Shown piece after piece: positions 22,578 through 30,886 of a stretch of 44,628 nt of DNA; within the stretch, counting starts at the first letter, position 1, and each line of letters begins with the position of its first letter. The notes under the pieces are model-generated. The model saw only the letters and a program-made list of their open reading frames with translations, ran no database searches and was not told the origin of the DNA. Made by a program: the position numbers and the translations under genes. The DNA lies in the NCBI RefSeq assembly GCF_000974985.2, contig NZ_LAVA02000066.1, forward strand, positions 1-44,628, written 5' to 3'. Source of the DNA: Streptomyces mangrovisoli. GTDB lineage: Bacteria > Actinomycetota > Actinomycetes > Streptomycetales > Streptomycetaceae.

Positions 22578-23954
22578 TCAGGCCACCACCATCGTCCGTA
22601 CGTTGGTGAACTCCCGGACGCCCTCGGCCGAGAGCTCGCGCCCGTACCCGCTGCGGCCCGTGCCGCCGAAGGGGAGGCGTGGGTCGGAGGCGACCATCGC
22701 GTTGACGAACAGCGCGCCCGAGCGGATCCGGCGGCCGACCGCGAGGGCGTGCTCGTGTGTTCCCCATACCGAGGCGCCCAGCCCGAACTCCGTCGCGTTG
22801 GCCAGTTCGACGGCATGGTCGTCGTCGCGCGCCCGCGTCACCGCGGCCACGGGGCCGAAGGTCTCCTCGTCGAAGGCGGCCATCCCCGGCAGCACCCCGT
22901 CGAGCACCGCGGGTTGGAGGAAGTAGCCCGGCCTGTCGACGAGTCGACCGCCGGCCAGCAGGCGGGCGCCCTGCCCGACGCTGCGCTCGATCTGGCGGAC
23001 GACGCTGTCCCGCAGGTCGGAGCGGGCCATCGGGCCGACGGTGGTCCCCGCGTCGGTGGGGTCGCCGACCCGCAGCTTCGCGACGCCTTCGAGGAATCGG
23101 GCGAGGAACGTGTCGGCCACGTCCCTGTGCACGATGAACCGCTTCGCGCAGACGCAGCTCTGTCCCGAGTTCGTGAAGCGTGCCTTGACCGCGGCGGTCG
23201 CCGCGGCATCGACGTCGGCGTCGGCGAGGACCACGAAGGGATCCGAACCGCCCAGCTCGAGCACCGACTTCTTGAGGGCGCGGCCGGCGACCGCGGCGAG
23301 GGACGCACCGGCCCGCTCGCTGCCGGTGAGGGTCACCGCCGCGATCCGCGGGTCCTCGACGACGCGGCGCACGACCTCGGGCACGTCGCCGGCCTCGACG
23401 ACCAGAGCGCGGAACAGCCCTTCGGGCGCCTCGGCGTCGGCGAACAGTTCCTCGAGCGCGAGGGCGCACCCGGTGACATCGGGGCTGTGCTTGAGCAGAG
23501 CCGCGTTCCCGGCGGCCAGGGCGGCGCAGGCGAAGCGGACGACCTGCCAGAAGGGGAAGTTCCACGGCATGACCGCGAAGACGGCCCCGACCGGTTCGTA
23601 CGAGAGCCAGGAGCGGGAAGCACCCGAGGCGATCTCGTGGTCGGCCAGCCACTGCGGCGCGAGGTCGGCCACGACCGTGCAGTTCCAGGCGCACTTGTCG
23701 ATCTCAGCGAGCGCCTCGGCGAGCGGCTTGCCCATCTCCTGCGTGATCAGCGCCGCGTACCGGTCACGGCGCTCCGTCAGCAGCGTGCCGACGCGGCGGA
23801 GCAGCCGGAGCCGCGCGTCCAGCCCGGTGTCCCGCCAGACCAGGGATGCCGCGTGCACGTCGGCGAGCGCCTGCTCGATGTCGGCCGCGTCGTGCGCCTC
23901 GTAGGAGACGAGCTCCTCGCCGGTCGCGGGGTTGTGCGTGGTGACGACGCTCAT
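22578..23954 (-). CDS. NAD(P)-dependent aldehyde dehydrogenase (succinate-semialdehyde type)
   Basis: A 458-residue ALDH. The cofactor site PVGAVFAVMPWNFPFWQVVR is followed by TLTGSERAGASLAAVAGRAL, the catalytic Glu in LELGGSDPFVVLADADVDAA, and the catalytic Cys267 in FTNSGQSCVCAKRFIVH; the C-terminus has LPFGGTGRSGYGRELSAEGV. The short form starting HNPATGEEL resembles GabD/Sad-type semialdehyde dehydrogenases, which oxidise small aldehydes to acids. ATG at 23954 overlaps the stop of the FAH gene by 4 bp (ATGA), indicating coupled translation. It is the last gene of the long minus-strand catabolic operon. The actual aldehyde is unknown; a semialdehyde from ring-cleavage products is plausible. 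Confidence 0.9.
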   Translation of the reverse strand: MSVVTTHNPATGEELVSYEAHDAADIEQALADVHAASLVWRDTGLDARLRLLRRVGTLLTERRDRYAALITQEMGKPLAEALAEIDKCAWNCTVVADLAPQWLADHEIASGASRSWLSYEPVGAVFAVMPWNFPFWQVVRFACAALAAGNAALLKHSPDVTGCALALEELFADAEAPEGLFRALVVEAGDVPEVVRRVVEDPRIAAVTLTGSERAGASLAAVAGRALKKSVLELGGSDPFVVLADADVDAAATAAVKARFTNSGQSCVCAKRFIVHRDVADTFLARFLEGVAKLRVGDPTDAGTTVGPMARSDLRDSVVRQIERSVGQGARLLAGGRLVDRPGYFLQPAVLDGVLPGMAAFDEETFGPVAAVTRARDDDHAVELANATEFGLGASVWGTHEHALAVGRRIRSGALFVNAMVASDPRLPFGGTGRSGYGRELSAEGVREFTNVRTMVVA

Positions 23955-24937
23955 GAGGACACCTCCGTACGGGGGCGACGCCGGGCCGGCGCCACCGCGG
24001 CGACGCTCTTGTTCGGCGCGGCGACGCGGTTGCGCAGGGTGCCGAGCCCCTCGATGGTCATCTCGACGACGTCGCCCACCTGGAGCGGCGGCGGGACGAA
24101 CGCCCCGGCCCGGCCCCAGGACTCGGCCAGCGAGCCGGACGCGCAGGTGCCGGACGCGAGGACTTCTCCGGCCCGCACGCACGAGGCGCGTGAGGCGTGC
24201 GAGACCAGCTGCTCGAACGACCAGCCCATGTGACCGGAGCGGTCCGCGCCGACGGGTTCGCCGTTCACGACCACGCTCATCGCCAGGTCCAGGAACCCGT
24301 CGACGTCACGGTGCGCGTCGAGTTCGTCGGGGGTCACCACCCACGGTCCGATCGTGGTCGCGAAGTCCTTGCCCTTCGACGGACCGAGCTTCAGCTTCAT
24401 CTCCCTGCCCTGCACATCGCGCGCCGACCAGTCGTTCATCACGCAGTAGCCACCGATCGCGTCACGCGCCTGGTCCGGGGTGACGTCCCGGGCGTCGCGG
24501 CAGATCACCGCGGCGATCTCCAGCTCGAAGTCGAGGCGCTCGGTGTCGGGCGGCATCGGCACGTCGTCGTACGGTCCGGTCACGGCGTGCGGTGCCATGA
24601 ACAGGAACACCGGGGCGTCGTACCACTCGGCCGGTGGCCCGGGGTTGCCCATGCCCCGCTCCATGCCGTCGACATGGGCCTCGAAGGTGAGGAAGTCCCG
24701 CATCGCCACCGGGTGGACGGGAGGCAGAAGGACCACATCGGAGGGGTGCAGGACCTCGGTCCGCGCCGCCCCGGCGGCCACGGCCGCGCGCTCGGCCGCC
24801 GGCGCGGCGAGCAGCGCGGTCAGGTCGTCGACGCCGGGGAGCGGACGCAGCGTCCAGCCCGGTCCCTCGTCGGCCACGAGCCCGACGTGCCGTGTCCCGT
24901 CGGGCTCGTCGGTGAGTCGGAAGGCTGCCAGCTTCAT
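23951..24937 (-). CDS. Fumarylacetoacetate hydrolase-family protein
   Basis: A 328-residue FAH-fold protein. The N-terminal cap is followed by VAMRDFLTFEAHVDGMER, FLFMAPHAVTGPYDDV, and the metal/substrate segment ERLDFELEIAAVICRDARDV (acidic ligands in FELE). Next come GGYCVMNDWSARDVQGREM (Asp ligand) with the Lys-rich KLKLGPSKGKDFATTIGPWV, and finally SGTCASGSLAESWGRAG. Homologues hydrolyse C-C bonds of beta-diketo acids or isomerise/decarboxylate oxo-dienoates. The GPSKGKDFA...GPWVVT block is like that of true FAH relatives. It lies 9 bp from the monooxygenase-fold gene at 24947 and overlaps the ALDH gene by 4 bp. A FAH-like cleavage releasing acetoacetate would match the ligase gene in the same operon. 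Confidence 0.85.
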   Translation of the reverse strand: MKLAAFRLTDEPDGTRHVGLVADEGPGWTLRPLPGVDDLTALLAAPAAERAAVAAGAARTEVLHPSDVVLLPPVHPVAMRDFLTFEAHVDGMERGMGNPGPPAEWYDAPVFLFMAPHAVTGPYDDVPMPPDTERLDFELEIAAVICRDARDVTPDQARDAIGGYCVMNDWSARDVQGREMKLKLGPSKGKDFATTIGPWVVTPDELDAHRDVDGFLDLAMSVVVNGEPVGADRSGHMGWSFEQLVSHASRASCVRAGEVLASGTCASGSLAESWGRAGAFVPPPLQVGDVVEMTIEGLGTLRNRVAAPNKSVAAVAPARRRPRTEVSS

Positions 24938-24946
24938 CGGTTGCGG

Positions 24947-25237
24947 TCAGCCGATCGTCTCGTAGAAGGCCCGCTCGCGGGTCGTGAGGACGGGGATCGC
25001 CTGGCCATGGCCGTACTCCGTGAAGTGCTCGGACGCGCCATGGGCCTGGTACGCCTCCTCGTCGTCGTAGATCTCGAACAGCCGGAAGACCAGCGGCTCG
25101 GACGGGTCCTGGTACGCCTGGTAGAAGCGGTTGCCCGGCTCCTGGCGGGAGGGCGGGGTCAGCTTCTCGATGGCGTCGCGGACGATGTCCTCCTTGCCGG
25201 GCTGGGCGGTCCAGACGGCGGTGACGACGTAGGCCAT
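24947..25237 (-). CDS. ABM-fold (antibiotic biosynthesis monooxygenase) protein
   Basis: A 96-residue dimeric alpha+beta-barrel protein of the ABM/YgiN type. It begins MAYVVTAVWTAQPGKEDIVR, followed by DAIEKLTPPSRQEPGNRFYQ, LVFRLFEIYDDEEAYQAHGA and SEHFTEYG. The EPGNxxYQ..xxDP and E-x-Y-x-D-x-x-A-x-x-x-H motifs are standard. Members include cofactor-free quinone-forming monooxygenases (ActVA-Orf6-like) and haem-binding proteins. ATG at 25237 follows AAGGAG. In this operon, between an amidohydrolase and a FAH gene, it may oxidise a phenolic intermediate. No catalytic residue can be assigned, so the role is open. Confidence 0.85.
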   Translation of the reverse strand: MAYVVTAVWTAQPGKEDIVRDAIEKLTPPSRQEPGNRFYQAYQDPSEPLVFRLFEIYDDEEAYQAHGASEHFTEYGHGQAIPVLTTRERAFYETIG

Positions 25238-25265
25238 GGTGGTTCTCCTTGTGAGGGGTCGTGGG

Positions 25266-26162
25266 TCAGGATGCGGTGAGGCCGAGGACGGTGGCCGCGT
25301 TCTGCTTGAGGATCAGCGGGCGCACCTCCTCCTTCATGTCGAGCCGTTCGAAGTCGCCCAGCCAGCGGTCCGGGGTGAGGACCGGGAAGTCCGAGCCGAA
25401 CAGGACCTTGTGGCGCAGCACGGTGTTGGCCTGCCGGACCAGCTGGGCCGGGAAGTACTTCGGGGACCAGCCCGACAGGTCGATGTAGACGTTGGACTTG
25501 TGCGTGGCGATCGAGATCGCCGCGTCGACCCAGGGCACGGCCGGATGCGCCATGATGATCTTGAGGTGGGGGTGGTCGGCCGCGACGTCGTCGAGCAGCA
25601 TCGGGTCCGAGTAGCGCAGCTTGAGTCCGCGCCCGCCGGGAAGTCCGGCGCCGATGCCGGTCTGCCCGGTGTGGAACAGGGCGATCACGCCGAGGGACTC
25701 GATCTCGTCCCAGAGCGGCGCGAACGCCGGGTCGTCGGGGGCGAAGCCCTGAAGCGTCGGATGGAACTTGAAGCCGTACACGCCGTACTCCTCGACCAGC
25801 ACGCGGGCCCGTCGCACGGCGTCCGCGCCCTGGAGCGGGTCCACGGAGCCGAACGGGATGAGGACGTCCGCGTGCGCCGCCGCCTGCACCGCTATCTCCT
25901 CGCTGGAGAGGGCGGGGTGGCCGAGGTTGGTCGTGGCGTCGACGGTGAAGACGACCGCGGCCATGGTGCGGGCGCGGTAGTGCTCGGCGACCTGGGTGAG
26001 GTTCGGGGTGCGGTCCTGACCGGCCCGGAAGTACTTCGCCGAGGCGTCGAGGAGTTCCTCGTCGAGGGAGAAGTGGCCGTGGTCGTCGGACTCGATGTGC
26101 ACATGGACGTCGAGGGCGGTGAGCGCCGCCACGTCGATCTTCGTCGCGTACTTGCTGGGCAA
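25266..26162 (-). CDS. Amidohydrolase-superfamily protein (ACMSD/gamma-resorcylate decarboxylase-like)
   Basis: A 298-residue amidohydrolase-2 type TIM barrel. Metal-site motifs are DVHVH (residues 18-22, HxH), YGVYGFKFHPTLQGFAP (His in KFHP), FHTGQTGIG, KIIMAHPAVPW (His) and VLFGSDFPVLTPDRWLGDF (Asp). This layout is shared by metal-dependent decarboxylases such as ACMSD and by 2-pyrone or lactone hydrolases. It begins with TTG at 26162; GGAG lies 7 nt upstream, and no better ATG/GTG exists nearby. It ends 28 bp before the ABM gene. Non-oxidative decarboxylation or ring hydrolysis in the pathway is likely; which one cannot be decided. Confidence 0.85.
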   Translation of the reverse strand: MPSKYATKIDVAALTALDVHVHIESDDHGHFSLDEELLDASAKYFRAGQDRTPNLTQVAEHYRARTMAAVVFTVDATTNLGHPALSSEEIAVQAAAHADVLIPFGSVDPLQGADAVRRARVLVEEYGVYGFKFHPTLQGFAPDDPAFAPLWDEIESLGVIALFHTGQTGIGAGLPGGRGLKLRYSDPMLLDDVAADHPHLKIIMAHPAVPWVDAAISIATHKSNVYIDLSGWSPKYFPAQLVRQANTVLRHKVLFGSDFPVLTPDRWLGDFERLDMKEEVRPLILKQNAATVLGLTAS

Positions 26163-26196
26163 GGGAGGTCTCCTGTGGTTCGCTGCCGACGGATCG

Positions 26197-27141
26197 CTAC
26201 GGCAGTGCCGTGCGTCGGCGTTTCGCGGCGATCAGGTCGATGAGCAGGTCGTCGCGCTCGGCGACGAGGGCGCTCTGGTCGGTGCCGTCGAGTTCGCCGT
26301 CGATGCCCTCGACGAGCCGCGCGGCGAGGGCGGGGGTGAGGTGGACGCGGCCGAGGTCGTCCATCCACTCCTGGGCCGGGGGGCCGAGGTGGCGAAGCGT
26401 GTGCGCGAGGCCGCCGGCGCCGCCGGACAGGTGCTGGTTGGCGAGCGGGCCGAGCAGCGCCCAGCGCAGGCCGGGACCGCTGCTGATCGCGGCGTCGATG
26501 TCCGCGACCGTCGCCACGCCGCGCTCCACCAGGGAGTACGCCTCCTGCCAGAGGGCGGCCTGGAGCCGGTTGGTGACGTGTCCGGGCACCTCGTGGCGGA
26601 CCAGGATCGGCCGTTTCCCGAGGGAGGAGTAGAAGGCGAGGGCCGTGTCCACGGCGCTCGCGGTCGTACGGCTGCCGGGCACGACCTCCACGAGCGGGAT
26701 GAGATACGCCGGATGGAACGGGTGCCCGACCAGGACGCGCTCGGGGTGCCGCGCCGCCATCTCCTGCAGCCGGGACGGCATGAGCCCCGACGAACTGCTC
26801 GCGATCGGGACCGAGCCGGACGTGTGCGCGTCGATCTCGGCGATCAGCCCCTGCTTGAGGTCGGCCGTCTCCGGGCCGCTCTCCTGGACGAAGTCGGCGC
26901 CCTCGACCGCTTCGGCGACGGACGCGGCGAACATCAGCCGGTCGCGGGAGGCCCCTTCGGCCAGGCCCAGGCGGGTCAGTGCGGTCCACGCCCCGTCGAC
27001 GTGCTCACGCAGTCGCCGCTCGGCACCCGGCGCCGGGTCGCAGGCGCGCACGTCACGCCCCTGGGCCAGGCAGAGCGCCGCCCAGCCGGCTCCGATGACG
27101 CCGCATCCGACGACCGCGACGGTCGCCACGCGCGCGGTCAT
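26197..27141 (-). CDS. 3-hydroxyacyl-CoA dehydrogenase family protein (carnitine dehydrogenase-like)
   Basis: A 314-residue protein. The Rossmann motif VVGCGVIGAGWAALCLAQGR is at about residues 9-28. FVQESGPETADLKQGLIAEI, IASSSSGLMPSRLQEMA, RVLVGHPFHPAYLIPLVEVV (catalytic His region) and GHVTNRLQAALWQEAYSLVE follow. The HP-x-HP-x-x-LIPLVEVV-PG block is closest to L-carnitine dehydrogenase/lambda-crystallin-like members rather than fatty-acid HADs. It uses NAD+ to oxidise a 3-hydroxy acid or its CoA ester. ATG at 27141 overlaps the ligase stop by 4 bp (ATGA). In context it could interconvert 3-hydroxybutyrate- and acetoacetate-type compounds. Substrate unproven. Confidence 0.85.
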   Translation of the reverse strand: MTARVATVAVVGCGVIGAGWAALCLAQGRDVRACDPAPGAERRLREHVDGAWTALTRLGLAEGASRDRLMFAASVAEAVEGADFVQESGPETADLKQGLIAEIDAHTSGSVPIASSSSGLMPSRLQEMAARHPERVLVGHPFHPAYLIPLVEVVPGSRTTASAVDTALAFYSSLGKRPILVRHEVPGHVTNRLQAALWQEAYSLVERGVATVADIDAAISSGPGLRWALLGPLANQHLSGGAGGLAHTLRHLGPPAQEWMDDLGRVHLTPALAARLVEGIDGELDGTDQSALVAERDDLLIDLIAAKRRRTALP

Positions 27142-29090
27142 CCGAGCGCCCCGTCGCGGGCGAACGCCGCGTACGCGTCCAGCGCCGTCGGGTCCGTGAG
27201 CGCGCCGGGCGAGGCCACCTCGTGGGGTGCGGCGCCCTGCAGGATGCGCTTGACAGGGACCTCCAGCTTCTTGCCCGTACGGCTGTAGGGCACGGACGGC
27301 ACCGCGACGATCTCGTCCGGTACGTGGCGCGGCGAGAGGGCGGTGCGGATGTCACGAGCGAGCCTGCGCCGCAGGCCGTCATCGAGGTCGACGCCCTCCG
27401 CCACCACCACGAACAGCAGCAGCCGGCCCATCCCGCCCTCGCGGTCCTCCAGGTGGACGACCACGCTGTCGAGGATGTCGTCGGCGTCCTGGAGCACGCG
27501 ATAGAACTCGGCGGTCCCCAGGCGCACTCCCCCACGGTTGAGCGTGGCGTCCGAACGGCCCGTGATGAGGCACGAGCCGGCCTCGCTGAACCGGCACCAG
27601 TCGCCGAAGCGGAACACCCCGGGGTACTCGTCGAAGTACGCCGCCCTGAACCGTTCGCCGTCCGTGTCGCCCCAGAAGCCGACCGGCATGGACGGCATCG
27701 GCGAGGTGATGACGAGCTCGCCCACCTCCCCGACGACCACCTTCCCCTCGGCGTCGAAGGCCTTGACGTCCACGCCGAGGCTCGGCCCGGACATCTCCCC
27801 CGCCCAGACCGGCTGCAGCGGCGAGCCCTGCACCAGCCCGGTGCAGACGTCGGTGCCACCGCTGCCGACGTTGAGCAGGACGGAGTCCCCGAACTGCTCG
27901 TGCACCCAGTCGTAGCCCTCGGCGGGGAACGGGCTGCCCGCCACGCCCAGCTGACGCACCCGGGACAGGTCGAACTCCTCGGCGGGCCGCACCCCCTCCT
28001 TGCGGCAGGCCATCAGATAGCCCGGGCTCGCACCGACGAGGGTCGCCTCGGTCTCGGCGGCCAGCCGCCACTGCTCCCGCAGGTCCGGGTGGAGCGGGTT
28101 GCCGTCGATCATCACCAGGGACGAGCGGACGAGCAGCGCCGAGACGAGCGTGTTCCACATCATCCACGCCGTCGTCGTGAACCACAGCAGCCGGTCGCCC
28201 GGCCCCATGTCCCAGTGCAGGGCGTGGTTCTTGAGGTGTTCCAGCAGGATGCCGCCGTGCCCGTGGACGATCGCCTTGGGCTTGCCGGTCGTGCCCGAGG
28301 AGAACAGCACGTACAGCGGATGGTCGAACGGGACCGGCTCGAAGGCGAGCGTCCGGTCGGTCGGTGCGCACAGGTCGTCCCAGGCGGTCGCGTCGGGCAG
28401 AGCGAGCGGTCCGTAGGGCACGTGCACGACGTGTTCGAGGGTGGGCAGCGCGGCCCGGATCTCGGCGACCTCGCCGCGCCGGTCGATCTGCTTGTCCCCG
28501 TACGTGTATCCGGCGACGGCCAGCAGGACCTTCGGCTCGACCTGGCCGAAGCGGTCGATGACGCTGACGGAGCCGAACTCGGGCGCGCAACTCGCCCACA
28601 CCGCGCCGAGACTGGCCGTCGCCAGGAACGCGACGAGCGTCTCGGGCACGTTCGGCAGGTAGCCGACCACACGGTCGCCGGGGCCGACACCGAGACGTTC
28701 GAGCCCGGCACGGACCCGGCGTACCCGGTCCTGCAGTTCGCCGAAGGTGAGGGCGAGCGGTTCGCGAGTCTGGGAGTAGGCGAGGACGGCGGTCTCCTGC
28801 GCGTCCTCGGGGCGGCCGAAGGCGTGCTCGGCGTAGTTGAGCCTCGCGCCGGGGAACCAGCGGGATCCGGGCATCTCGCGGGTGTCGAGGACCTGTTCGT
28901 ACGGCGTGTGGGACGTGACCTCGAAGTACTCCCACACGGACTCCCAGAAGGACTCCACCTCGCGTACGGACCAGGCGTACAGCTCGGCCCAGGAGGCGAG
29001 GTCGACACCGCGCTCGGCACTCAGCCACCTGATGAATCCCTGGACCCGTGCGCGCTCGACGCCGCTCGGGTGGGGCTGGATCGGACTCAC
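27138..29090 (-). CDS. Acetoacetyl-CoA synthetase-like acyl-CoA ligase
   Basis: A 650-residue ANL-superfamily ligase, the usual length for acetoacetate-CoA ligase. The N-terminal RWFPGARLNYAEHAF (AACS-typical) is followed by LGAVWASCAPEFGSVSVIDR, the P-loop SSGTTGKPKAIVHGHGG at about 264-280, LLWFTTTAWMMWNTLVSALL, GVRLGTAEFYRVLQ and the catalytic Lys in PYSRTGKKLEVPVKRIL at about 605-620. It makes acetoacetyl-CoA from acetoacetate with ATP in the cytoplasm. GTG at 29090 overlaps the enoyl-CoA hydratase stop (GTGA), and its own stop overlaps the dehydrogenase start. A ligase for acetoacetate fits the FAH-type hydrolases of the operon, whose classical product is acetoacetate. A related beta-keto acid is also possible. 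Confidence 0.9.
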   Translation of the reverse strand: MSPIQPHPSGVERARVQGFIRWLSAERGVDLASWAELYAWSVREVESFWESVWEYFEVTSHTPYEQVLDTREMPGSRWFPGARLNYAEHAFGRPEDAQETAVLAYSQTREPLALTFGELQDRVRRVRAGLERLGVGPGDRVVGYLPNVPETLVAFLATASLGAVWASCAPEFGSVSVIDRFGQVEPKVLLAVAGYTYGDKQIDRRGEVAEIRAALPTLEHVVHVPYGPLALPDATAWDDLCAPTDRTLAFEPVPFDHPLYVLFSSGTTGKPKAIVHGHGGILLEHLKNHALHWDMGPGDRLLWFTTTAWMMWNTLVSALLVRSSLVMIDGNPLHPDLREQWRLAAETEATLVGASPGYLMACRKEGVRPAEEFDLSRVRQLGVAGSPFPAEGYDWVHEQFGDSVLLNVGSGGTDVCTGLVQGSPLQPVWAGEMSGPSLGVDVKAFDAEGKVVVGEVGELVITSPMPSMPVGFWGDTDGERFRAAYFDEYPGVFRFGDWCRFSEAGSCLITGRSDATLNRGGVRLGTAEFYRVLQDADDILDSVVVHLEDREGGMGRLLLFVVVAEGVDLDDGLRRRLARDIRTALSPRHVPDEIVAVPSVPYSRTGKKLEVPVKRILQGAAPHEVASPGALTDPTALDAYAAFARDGALG

Positions 29091-29896
29091 AGGGACGCTT
29101 CCTCTCGGTCGGCATGCACCTTCGGGGCGCGACCCGCCAGGAAGGCGCGCATGCGCTCCTTCGCCTCGGCGCTGTCCTGGGCGATCGCGGACATCATCGA
29201 CTCCATGAGCAGTCCGGTGTCCGGGGCGGCCTCGGCGATGCGGGGCAGGGCCTGCAGGACCGCGTAGTTGGTGAGCGCGGAGTTCTCGGCGATCCGGCCG
29301 GCCAGCTCGACGGCGCGTTCGAGGCCCGCTCCCTCGTCGACCCGGTAGTGGACGAGTCCGATCGCGGCGCCCTGGTCGGCGGAGAGCACCCGCCCGGTGA
29401 GCATCATGTCGGCCATGCGGTGAGCGCCGATGAGCCGGGGCACGCGGACCGATCCGCCGCCCCCGACGAACAGGCCGCGCCGGCCTTCGGGCAGCGCGAA
29501 GAACGCGCTCGGTTCCGCCACCCGTATGTGGGTGGCCGCGGCCAGTTCCAGGCCCCCGCCGATCACCGCACCCTTGAGGACCGACACCACCGGGACGCTG
29601 CCGGACTCCAGCTGCGCGAAGGCCTCGTGCCACATCCGCGAGTGGTGCAGGCCCCCGACGACGTCCCGTTCGCCCAGCTCGGCCAGGTCGAGGCCCGCGC
29701 AGAAGTGGTCGCCGTCCGCGTTGAGCACCACGGCGCGGACCCGGTCCGGCGGCCGGCGGAAGAAGCCGGCAAGGCCCTCGACGGTGACGTCGTCGAGCGC
29801 GTTGCGCTTCGCCGCTCTCGCGAGGGTCAGGACGGCGATGGCGCCGTCCTGCTCCAGTCGCAGCGAGGGCGGCAGGCCGTGTTCGGTCGTGCTCAC
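29087..29896 (-). CDS. Enoyl-CoA hydratase/isomerase-family protein (crotonase fold)
   Basis: A 269-residue crotonase-fold protein. The first oxyanion-hole segment is NADGDHFCAGLDLAELG, the second VLKGAVIGGGLELAAATHIR with VAEPSAFFALPEGRRGLFVG; the Glu in LPEGRRG is in the catalytic position. GGSVRVPRLIGAHRMADMML and TGRVLSADQGAAIGLV follow. GTG at 29896 is preferred because GGAG lies 6 nt upstream; a TTG two codons earlier would also read in frame. Members hydrate enoyl-CoA, or hydrolyse or cleave C-C bonds of CoA thioesters. Its 4-bp overlap with the ligase gene ties it to CoA-ester processing in this pathway. Confidence 0.88.
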   Translation of the reverse strand: MSTTEHGLPPSLRLEQDGAIAVLTLARAAKRNALDDVTVEGLAGFFRRPPDRVRAVVLNADGDHFCAGLDLAELGERDVVGGLHHSRMWHEAFAQLESGSVPVVSVLKGAVIGGGLELAAATHIRVAEPSAFFALPEGRRGLFVGGGGSVRVPRLIGAHRMADMMLTGRVLSADQGAAIGLVHYRVDEGAGLERAVELAGRIAENSALTNYAVLQALPRIAEAAPDTGLLMESMMSAIAQDSAEAKERMRAFLAGRAPKVHADREEASL

Positions 29897-29908
29897 CTTC
29901 AACTCCCC

Positions 29909-30886
29909 TTACTGAAGCGCCTGTTGGCGATGGACATCCAGGTGGTGACAGGCCACTTCCACCTCGTGGGAGGCGGCGGCGTCGACGTGCGGCGTCGGTA
30001 CGTCCGTCCAGCACCGCTCCATGACCAGCGGGCACCGGTTCGCGAAGGTGCAGCCGGTCGACTCGCGTGTCTGCGGGGCGGGTTGCTCCGCCGCCCGTGC
30101 GAGCAGGCTCCGGCGGTCGGGGTCGCGGCCGGGCACGGCCGAGAGCAGTGCCTGCGTGTACGGGTGGCGAGGGTGCTCGTACACCTCCTCCGCCGGGCCG
30201 CACTCGACGATCGCACCGTGGTGGATGACGGCGACCCGATCGGCGACGGCCCGCACCAGGGACAGGTCGTGCGTGATGAACAGGCAGGCGAGGCCGCGCT
30301 CCCGCTGCACCTCGGTGAGCAGATTGAGGACCTGGGCCCGAACCGACACGTCGAGCGCGGCGACGGGTTCGTCACAGACGAGGAACTTCGGGTCGGTCGC
30401 GAGCGCGCGGGCGATCGCCACGCGCTGCAACTGCCCGCCGGAGAACTCGTAGGGGAACCGCTCCATGGCGCTCGCGTCGAGGCCGACCCGTTCCAGGAGC
30501 TCGACGGCCCGAGCGAGCCGCTCGTCGTGGTCGGCGCCGATGCCGTGCACGGTCATCGGTTCCGCGACGAGCTCCCCGATGACCATCCGCGGGTCGAGCG
30601 AGCCGAACGGATCCTGGAAAATCATCTGCATGTCACGGCGGGCGGACCGGAGTTCCTTCGCGGACAGCTCGCGCACCGGACGGTCGAGGATCCGTACCGT
30701 CCCCTCGTCCGCCTCGACGAGCCGCAGGGCGATACGGCCGAGGGTCGACTTGCCCGAGCCGGACTCGCCGACCAGGGCCAGGGTCTCGCCCCGTGCGATG
30801 GTCAGGCTGATGCCCCGCAGCGCCTGGACTCGCCGGCGCCCGCGCCCGAACGCCTTGGTGATCCGGTCGAGTTCAACGAGCGCCAT
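29909..30886 (-). CDS. Oligopeptide/dipeptide-type ABC transporter ATPase (DppF/OppF-like)
   Basis: A 325-residue ABC ATPase. Walker A is ALVGESGSGKSTLGRIALRL at about residues 38-57; the Q-loop is MQMIFQDPFGSLDPRM, the signature FSGGQLQRVAIARALATDPK, Walker B FLVCDEPVAALDVSVRAQVL, and the switch His FITHDLSLV. The C-terminal oligopeptide-transporter domain carries the Cys motif CTFANRCPLVMERCW, which binds an Fe-S cluster in some family members. ATG at 30886 starts within the end of the DppD-like gene (14-bp overlap). It works as a heterodimer with the neighbouring ATPase to drive import. Confidence 0.92.
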   Translation of the reverse strand: MALVELDRITKAFGRGRRRVQALRGISLTIARGETLALVGESGSGKSTLGRIALRLVEADEGTVRILDRPVRELSAKELRSARRDMQMIFQDPFGSLDPRMVIGELVAEPMTVHGIGADHDERLARAVELLERVGLDASAMERFPYEFSGGQLQRVAIARALATDPKFLVCDEPVAALDVSVRAQVLNLLTEVQRERGLACLFITHDLSLVRAVADRVAVIHHGAIVECGPAEEVYEHPRHPYTQALLSAVPGRDPDRRSLLARAAEQPAPQTRESTGCTFANRCPLVMERCWTDVPTPHVDAAASHEVEVACHHLDVHRQQALQ